Assembly (NCBI GenBank): GCA_037892935.1
Contig: JAYXKI010000009.1
Span: forward strand, 248,001 to 312,000
Reading direction: 5' to 3'
DNA length: 64,000 nt
Origin: Phlebopus portentosus
Taxonomy: Eukaryota > Basidiomycota > Agaricomycetes > Boletales > Boletinellaceae
A program made the translations under genes and the position numbers. Under the pieces are notes generated by a model. That model worked only from the letters and a program-made list of their open reading frames with translations, had not been told where the DNA came from and did not search any database. Positions 56,608-64,000 of this stretch are shown one piece after another (position 1 is the first letter of the stretch; the number at the start of each line of letters is the position of its first letter).

Positions 56608-56857
56608 TTCTGCGGGATGAAGGAAAAGTAAGAAGAGTAGTTGATTTGCTCAAAAAATCGAGCAATTGGTTAAAGCGAGTCACGTGCGTGTCATCATCAG
56701 GTGTCGTAAGGTATGATGAGATTCTTCTTTGAAGCGCTGTTCAGTTCAACTCCCACTGCCGAGAGTCTTTGATTCCATATCGTACGACATTATCATCCGC
56801 AGCCAACCTCTTATAAGAGTGGTGGTTCAGGCAACCATCGCTCGAACTTCATTCATC
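56608..56857. promoter_or_regulatory. shared divergent promoter, citrate carrier / ERG24
   Basis: Only 250 bp separate the two start codons. An E-box CACGTG (in GTCACGTGCG) lies at 56,681-56,686 and a TTATAAGA element at 56,811-56,818, about 40 bp before the ERG24 ATG. Fungal SREBP and other bHLH factors bind such E-box-like sites in sterol genes; that this one is used is inference. Confidence 0.4.
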
Positions 56858-58365
56858 ATGTCCTCACCTTCGTCCTCATCAAAAGAGCCAGCCAATGAGC
56901 TCAACCCACGCACGACCTCGTATGAATTCTTTGGTCCTCCGGGTGCACTCGCTGTATCTCTCGGTGTACCATTCTTAGTCTACGCTCTCTACTTCTCCTG
57001 CTCTGAATCTGCGGGCGGGTGTCCACCACCGTTTCCCGTCCTGCTGGACAGGTTCACCTCGGCCGTTACGGACCTCAGCTGGTGGAAGAGTCTTTGGGAT
57101 ACCGAAGCTACTCTGATGTACCTCGCGTGGTATGCGTACTGCGTCGCTACTTGGGCCATCCTACCAGGTGATTGGATTGAAGGCATTCCGCTAAGAACAG
57201 GTGGAAAGAAGAAATATAAGATCAATGCATTTTCGACTTTCTTGTTGACGATGGGCCTGGCTTCCGGGTATATTTATGCGAATGGACCTGCGAGCTTTAC
57301 GTTTATATACGAAAAGTGGATCGGATTCGCTACAGCTTCGGTTTTGATGTCCATACTGCAGGCATTATACGTCTACATCGCTTCGTTTGCTGAGGGGAAG
57401 TTGCTTGCTCTGGGAGGTAACTCGGGTAACCTCATTTACGATGTGAGTAGTAAACTCTTCCATCACGATTAAGCTCTTCTCTAAACTTTTCCCAAGTTCT
57501 ACATTGGTCGGGAACTAAATCCCTCGATCGGCTCCTTCGATATCAAGTCCTTCAATGAGCTGCGACCAGGGCTCATTCTCTGGGCACTAATCGACGTCAG
57601 CATGCTTTGTGAACAAGCCGTGCGTCGAGGCGGTTTCGATAAAGTAACAGACTCAATGTGGCTCGTCCTCGTTTTCCAAGGACTTTACGTCGCAGACGGG
57701 TTGTACAATGAGCCTGCGATTTTCACTACCATGGATATCACGACCGATGGATTTGGTTTCATGCTGTCTGTAGGAGACCTTGCATGGGTGCCATTTGTGT
57801 ACTCCCTTCAGGCGAGATATCTGGTCTTTAACCAAGTCGAGCTCGGTTGGTTAGCGAGTGCAGCGATTTTGGCTGTCAATTTTGCTGGTTACTACATCTT
57901 TAGAGATGCGAATGGAGAGAAGAATGATTTTAGGAACGGCAGGAATCCAAAGAGTGAGTATTGCAGTTGTATGAAGAGGGTCACGTCTTGAGCCGATATT
58001 TGTTAGACCTGCAATACTTTGAGACACAGCGTGGTACGAAGCTACTCACAAGCGGCTGGTGGGGCCTGTCGCGACACCCCAACTACTTGTACGTATCCTT
58101 CGCCTGTCCTTTACCTGCACAAAACAAAACAAACTCACCACACGAACCTTCTTCGCGTTTAAGTGGCGATCTGCTCATGGCGCTTGCCTGGTCACTTCCG
58201 ACAGGCTTTAACACTCCCATCACATACTTCTACGTTACCTACTTCGCCGGCCTCCTTGCTCACCGACAGATTCGCGACGATGAGAATTGTGAGAAGAAAT
58301 ACGGGAAAGATTGGGAGAAGTATAAGAGTTTGGTGCCGTATAGGATTGTCCCGTATGTGTATTGA
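56858..58365 (+). CDS. ERG24: delta(14)-sterol reductase
   Basis: Four exons: 56858-57442, 57497-57953, 58007-58088 and 58164-58365. GT-AG introns in phase; 441 residues, normal for the family. The start is chosen at [10 protein letters not shown], since an in-frame ATG farther upstream would overlap the promoter. The protein is hydrophobic with many membrane helices and carries family motifs: [81 protein letters not shown] and the C-terminal [18 protein letters not shown]. It reduces the C14 double bond of 4,4-dimethyl-ergostatrienol with NADPH in the endoplasmic reticulum. It belongs to the ERG4/ERG24 family; motifs favour ERG24 over ERG4. Intact. Confidence 0.92.
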
Positions 58366-59342
58366 GTGGGTGTGGGAGTGATCGAGTTAGTCGGTTGGTC
58401 TTTCAGCTAGGTGTGGGCGTTACTGTTGAACAGACGATGCCTATTCGAACATTCACTTTCCTCTTGCTCTTGCTCTTATGCATACGATGTAGTAAACTAA
58501 TGAGTGTTGGTCAATTGCTCGAGAATCCATGAAGTCGTTTCTGAAGTTATATGGGACAATGAGAGTTTTTTGCTTTGGGATTACATCGATGCTTCCTCCA
58601 GATCAAATTTCTCTTATAAAGGAAGAATAGGAAAGAGGTCCATTCAAACGAGCCACATACTCCGAGGCGGAAATCAGAACGATAGCAAAGGGCAAACTTT
58701 ATTCTGATCGATATTATCAGTTTTCATTTAAGTCGATCTTCCCCATTACAATTTACGCCGCATAACCTTACGTATGGTTTCATCTGCAGAAGGTTCGTAG
58801 GAGGCCAAAGGGGAGTACCCTAGAATCTGAGCACTGAACCGAAAGCGCCTTAGAAGCTCGCTGGAGAGGAAGACAAGGTTTAGACCAAACTCGGAACAAA
58901 GTCATTGCCTAAGCGGTGTCTTATGTCATCGTATTGAAGCAGACTCAGACTTGATACGCCTTCGCTTGCTACAACGAGTCGAGTTCGCGTTTCACCGCTG
59001 GACGTATCTATCGACGACGAATAAAATAGAATCAAAGAAGAATCCTCGGTGCGGGAATACTCTCAATTCATCAATTGTTTTTTATTGAACAAAAAAGCTT
59101 CCGGAAAAAGTAATAGATCAGATCACCAAAGAAGTTCCCAAGGTTCCCTCGATCCGTTCGCTGGAAATCAGTTTCTTCGACTGGGCCGACAGTCACGGCC
59201 TCGTCTCACACTCGAGCTAATTCAAAATTAATAATAATGATAGTTGGGTGATCCCCGCCGGTCTTTCACTTTTCTGCCAGTGGCCCCATCATCGCGAGCG
59301 TCCGCCTGTCTGACATTGACCTCGACCTCGACGACCACCAGG
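58366..59342. other. intergenic ERG24-HEM4
   Basis: About 980 bp holding the ERG24 3' region and the HEM4 promoter. No further gene or RNA recognised. Confidence 0.5.
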
Positions 59343-60797
59343 ATGTCCCACGTCCTCCTCCTCCGTGCGCCCACAGACGGCAAGGCAGACGCAGGCAAGT
59401 CGGCATCAGGTGGGAGCGGGAAAGCAGGAGAAGATTCGTATGAGACGCTCCTCGCGCCAGCTACTTCGATCCCTGTGTACGAGACGCAACACACCCTGGA
59501 AGAGTTGCAATGGATACTCGAGACAGGCCCGGCGTTCCATGGGTATAACGGTGTAATTGTGACGAGTAAGAGAGCGGTGGATGCCTGGGCGGCTGCGTCG
59601 AAGAAGGTCCCCGTGCCCGCCGATGAACGAGGTGCGATTGATCCTTTTTTCAAATCAAAGTAACTTGCATTGGCTGGCTTGATCTGAAGACGTATCTTTT
59701 CTTCCAGCTCATTGGACGGATATACCGTTCTATGCCGTCGGAGGTGCGACCGCCCAAGCCGTACGGGATCTCTCGAACAGTGGCGTACCCCATTTGGCGC
59801 CTCGGCAAGTCCTTGGAGGGGAAGAATCGGGCACGGGCGAGCAGCTCGCGCACTTCATTCTCACGCATTTGGCTACGCAGAGAGACGCTGCATCAACGTA
59901 TTCTACATCAGCATCGAGTGTCCCTGGGTCGTACTCTAGCACAAGTCTCCCGCTTACAGGGTCGGTCTCGACGGACAACTTAAGCATCTTCACAAAGGGC
60001 GATGGACAGCCTCATACGCAGAGACAAACAACCCCGGAAAAGGATGAGCCTCTGAACAGCGGAGCACAAAACGGAACCGGAGAGGAAAAGGGACAGAAGA
60101 AACCCCTGACAAAGCCGAAACGCTCACGCAGCCTTCGTCGTCCCATGAAATTACTGTTTCTCGTAGGCGACAAAACGCGCGACGCGCTTCCTACAATCCT
60201 ATCATCTGATGAGAGCATCGAACTTGATTCCGTTCAAGTATACGCGACGAAACCTTCGCCAAACTTCCCTAATGCACTAAGAAGCGCTTTACACGCACAA
60301 TCGAAAGGTATGCATGTTATTCGCATCACTTTCTTCGTGGATTTAAGGTTGTATTGTATGTTGAAGTGAAAGATTGGTGGATCGTAATCTTCGCACCCTC
60401 AGGCGCAGACTACGCTATACCTTTCCTCCGAGAACACTTCACCCTCCCATCAAGCTTCAGCTCTCCCCCAGTTACTCCCTCTTCAGCATACTCCTCGGGG
60501 TCACTCACATACCCACCCTTAACGCCCACTTCCCCATCTTCCACTTCAAACCTTACTCCATCATCATCATCCAAGTCAAAGAAAAAGGACAAAAAGAAGG
60601 ACAAGGATAAAGATAAGGACAAAAGTGCTGGTGGTGGTGGACAACACCTGCCGACTGCGCGGTTCGCTGCAATCGGACCAACGACGGCGACCCACCTTCG
60701 GGAGGTGTGTAAGGTGGAGGTTGCAGCTGTTGCGGCGAAACCTAATGCGGAGGCGCTGGCTGCGGCGATTAAGGCAGCTTCAGCGTCCGCGACGTAG
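59343..60797 (+). CDS. HEM4: uroporphyrinogen-III synthase
   Basis: Three exons: 59343-59631, 59708-60307 and 60367-60797; 439 residues. The HemD fold is recognised from the N-terminal part (HVLLLRAP, then GYNGVIVTSKRAVDAW), the hinge (PFYAVGGATAQAV), the central strand (KLLFLVGDKTRDALP) and the C-terminal half (DWWIVIFAPSGADY, then ARFAAIGPTTATHLREV, KPNAEALAAAI). It closes and rearranges hydroxymethylbilane to uroporphyrinogen III in haem synthesis, in the cytosol. It is longer than most homologues (about 260-300). Two disordered insertions, a Ser/Thr/Lys-rich one around residues 150-235 and a Lys/Asp repeat (KKDKKKDKDKDKDK) near residue 370, account for the difference. Intact. Confidence 0.88.
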
Positions 60798-61133
60798 CGC
60801 TTGATGCTATATGAGCTAGAGTGACGTGGAATGTTTCTGTTGGTCGGCTATCGTTATGTTGTCTTACGATTTTGATTGGCGGCTTTTCTTCTTGATAATG
60901 CTGCATATTCGCAATTTATTCCCAGCCACATATACATACGTGCACATGCGATGTGCAGTATGGAAAACTTGGACCGTTCTTTGGCTTGGCTTGCTTTGCT
61001 CGCTTTCAGTCTCGTCCTTATTCCTTCTAAGTGACTTCGCAATGTATCCTCGTTATTTTCCTTTTATACAGTACAACAATTTCGGACAAGGTCTGCAGTG
61101 GAAACAATGATATATCTTATTTTAAACAACCTG
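60798..61133. other. short convergent intergenic region
   Basis: About 335 bp between the converging 3' ends of HEM4 and the TPR-CHAT gene; nothing recognised. Confidence 0.5.
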
Positions 61134-64000
61134 TCAGACACCAATATGAACAAGATTAACCCATCTCTCTGCCATTACTTCCACTTCATTTCCATCGGAT
61201 CCCACGTCCCTCCTTTCCCGCAACCACAAAGCGGCTTCACGAACGGCCCCAGCAGCTCTCTTGAATCTAATCTCCCCCTCTTCCAGATCCTCCATGAGGC
61301 GATGATAGACCACTTCCGCGAGTACAGGACCATCTCGATCAAGCAATTGCCACATCGTACCAACGACACTTCGGAATCCACAAAACTGCATTGCTGCAGC
61401 CAAGTGAAGCGTCTCGTCCAATGCGAACTTGGAACCCTGTTCTGCAGTGTGGCAGGCAAATAGATACGCGAATTCCGCATTTGGGATATTAGCGCGGACG
61501 ATATCGAGTAAGGTGAGCCTTCCATCTGGAAGTTTGAGAGATGAATTGAAAGGCTCTTCATCCAAGATTCCATGACATACGAAATGCACCCATTCCGCTC
61601 TATGAAGCGCCCGGACCACGGAAGCAGGAGAAGCGCGTTCGTCAAGCAGCTGTTTGTTGATACGCCGGAACCTACATATGGGATTCCTTTCTTTGTTCGT
61701 CGAGTGAAGTTTGGTGTCACCAACGAAGAGAAGCTTTTCGCCTCCATTTTGAACCCCTACTCGGGCATTAATAAGGGACTTGAGGGTGGGCGTGTATGAC
61801 GAGATGTAGTCATCCAGAAGGTATCTCATGCTCCCATCCGCACCCTCGTAAGGTCCTGCGGCATGGAAGGGCAGTATAGATAACACCGAAGTAGGGCTCC
61901 ACCAGATACGTGACCCCTCAGGAATTCCAAGCTCTTGGAGTTTCTGAACAACCTTAGAAACGACCCTGTCCCATAGCAACCTCATCACTCGGTGGAGCGT
62001 TTCGTCGTACTTGACAGAGTCTACCCCGAATTCTCGCCGGGATTGCAGAAGCATATTACATAGTTCATTCCCCTCTGTGTACCAGTCACCATCCAATGGA
62101 GCGCAGACGCAGGGCGGATCTGCGTGAGACAGGACAATGGGCGCATCCGATCGAAACCTGCAATGGTTAATCACGACCACAGGACCTTCAGACGCGGCTT
62201 GTTTCAACGTTTCGAAAGGCGGAGCTTGAAGGAAATTCTCAAACTCAGGTGTTTTCCGTATTTCATTGATCATCGCTGCTTGTTCCTCTGAAAGCTTCCT
62301 CATTTGCGTTGAGAGTTCATCCTCCGAATGTTGTCCCCGTATTGTACCGTGAGCATCAGCATGTGGTCTGTCCACTACTGTAGGAGTCGATCGCGAATCA
62401 GACGAAGTCATGAGGGCCTCCAGACGACTGCTACAATGTTGGAACCTGTCTCCAAGCGCCTTATCCGCTCGGGAGAGTTGGTCAAGCGGAGCCCGAACCC
62501 CTTGCATCTCTGACCAAAGCATGGCCATTCCTTGTTCAAGAACCTCAATGGCGCGAGTAGAGTCCCCCTTCTCTATGGCATACGAAGCGGCATCCAATAC
62601 AATCGTTTGGTAATGGATACTGCTGGAGAGAAGATCATGTTGGGAGGACAGAGTTGGCCTAATCGTAAGCGCACGCTGGAGGAGTGACATGACAGCTCCA
62701 TACGAATCAGATGTAGTCTGATGATCGTGAGTCCGCGCCCGGACTGACCACTGCTGCGCCGCCTTTAGACGCTTAAATGTGCTGGAGAACGTGTGAACGG
62801 CGGCACGTCTCAAGAATTCAATAGTATCCTCCAAATCTACGGTACTCCCTTCTCTGCGAAAACGAGAGTAAATAGCATCGGCAAGACCTGCAACGCTGAG
62901 GACCGATCCGGATGGCCATCGGGACGAAGATTCGATGCGGCATAGTGTAAACTAATTGACTCAGATATGTCCTCGATCCGTCCGCAGTGCTCAAAACGGA
63001 TTTTTAGAGAACTGCCGAGGTTGATCAATGATGCTGAATAATTGGGATGGTCAACATTAAGAAGGACAACCGCGGCGCGGTAAGACGTGACTGCATCGTC
63101 AATATCCTCGATTCTGCCTCTGTGGTTAAAGCGAGTTCTCAGGGAATTTCCTAGATAGGACAATGCCAAGACTCGACGAGGATGTCCATTGGGATAAGAA
63201 ACCAGAGTGGTATTGTGTAGACCAATTGACTCGTCAAGGCTTTCAACTGTTCCACCGTGCTCAACGCGGATTCTGAGAGCATCACCCAATTGTCTTGCAA
63301 TGAAGAGCGAAGAGCATGGCCCTCGGGACAGAGAATCGCGGAAGCACGGTACAGTGAGATTGACTCGGCGAGGTCTTCGATTCTCCCTGTGTGCACGAAG
63401 CGACGATTCAGCGAATCTCCCAGGTTGTTCAGCATGGCGAAGCGATCGGGGTGGTTACCGGGGCAAGAAGCCAAGGAGGCACGGTGGAGCGTAATTGATT
63501 CCTCAAGGTCTTCTATTCTCATGCCATGCCCGAAGCGACTTCTCAGGGAATTACCGAGATTGTTTTGTGATACGTATATTTGGGATGGCCATCGGGACGG
63601 AGAGATAGTGCAGCACGATGCAGGGAGATTGATTCGTCGAGATCTTCTACTTCTCCCCAAATACCGAGTTTGTAGAACATTCCCCAGGTTAGACAATGTA
63701 AGGGAATGATCAAGATGATTGCTGGGCTGAACCGCTAGGGCGGTAGTAAGTACTGCAATTGACTCGTCCAGCTTATCGAATTCTCCGCTATACTCATAAT
63801 GAGTCGAGAGAGAAACTCCCAAGTTCATCAATATAGAGGAACGAGTGGCATTGAGGCCAGGACAATGGATTAGGGCGGTACGATATAACGCGATTGCCTC
63901 TTCAAGATCCTCAATTTTGCAGCTGTGGTCAAATCGAGCGAGTAGGGAATTACCGAGACTTCCTAATGAAGATCGATTTGGATCGTTGTCATATCCAGTA
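61134..64000 (-). pseudogene. TPR-CHAT protein gene, frameshifted and cut by the window edge
   Basis: The minus-strand gene enters from the right edge. From 64,000 to about 62,850 it encodes tandem TPR-like repeats of roughly 43 residues (NLGNSLRSRF...GRIEDLAESI...LYRASA...PDGHPDR pattern). From 62,834 to 61,134 it encodes a helical linker and a CHAT domain: SRIWWSPTSVLSILPFHAAG, then WVHFVCHG with the catalytic His (about 61,580), then YLFACHTA with the catalytic Cys (about 61,455), then VVGTMWQLLDRDGP. CHAT is a caspase-like peptidase fold, often sitting behind TPRs in Agaricomycetes. The frame changes four times (near 63,660, 63,560, 63,290 and 62,850) without plausible introns. The gene is therefore probably a pseudogene; sequencing errors are the alternative. 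The His-Cys dyad itself is preserved. Confidence 0.75.

Noticed and set aside
1..64000. tRNA, rRNA or CRISPR features
   Set aside because: No cloverleaf-like gene, rRNA block or regular spacer-repeat array was seen on either strand by inspection; a covariance-model scan would be decisive.

Overview
The window is nuclear DNA from a filamentous basidiomycete, most likely an Agaricomycete. Introns are short (about 50-80 nt, GT-AG) and frequent. There are two C2-NACHT-WD40 (NLR-like) loci, an F-box gene, a TPR-CHAT gene and chromodomain Gypsy retrotransposons, together with the housekeeping genes ERG24, HEM4 and the mitochondrial citrate carrier. No rRNA, tRNA or CRISPR was found.

Layout. 1-1.7 kb is a degenerate repeat block with homopolymer and tetranucleotide runs. 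A short palindromic element lies at 3.3-4.0 kb, next to a three-exon mitochondrial-type hemerythrin gene (4.1-5.0 kb, minus). A decayed C2-NACHT-WD40 gene, NLR copy 1, occupies 5.8-11.0 kb (minus). Then come diverged tandem repeats, an unrecognised His/Pro-rich gene (12.8-13.7 kb, minus), an aldo-keto reductase (15.7-17.0 kb) and an F-box gene (17.3-19.9 kb). NLR copy 2 starts at 20,974 on the plus strand, in inverted orientation to copy 1, and ends at 53,833 because 28 kb of transposons sits inside one of its WD40 blades. The right end carries the citrate carrier (minus), ERG24, HEM4 and a TPR-CHAT gene that runs off the edge.

The central feature is a three-level nest that resolves to the base. 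(1) A 4.16-kb TIR DNA transposon (24,556-52,526, TSD CGTACAT) lies in the WD40 region of NLR copy 2. (2) A 12.28-kb chromodomain Gypsy element (27,169-50,977, TSD TTCGA) lies in its transposase gene. (3) An 11.52-kb minus-strand chromodomain Gypsy element (39,414-50,934, TSD AAAGG) lies in the 3' LTR of the first Gypsy. LTR divergence agrees with this order: about nine differences for the outer Gypsy and two for the inner one. Nearly all are CpG transitions, which also account for most premature stops (CGA to TGA).

Both Gypsy elements appear to self-prime: their primer-binding sites are complementary to sequence just downstream of the LTR TATA box. Both carry more than gag-pol. Each has a protein-coding ORF inside the LTR (U3), and the two ORFs share a CxxC...IYxT block. 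Each has a coiled-coil ORF before gag, extra ORFs after pol with their own TATA boxes, and a tiny spliced single-pass membrane protein gene (sense in one element, antisense in the other). This accessory set is my best candidate for something undescribed in the window.

Both NLR copies are broken. They share one frameshift in the NACHT domain, so either the ancestor was already a pseudogene or the site recodes. The TPR-CHAT gene also has frame changes, while the four housekeeping and metabolic genes are intact.
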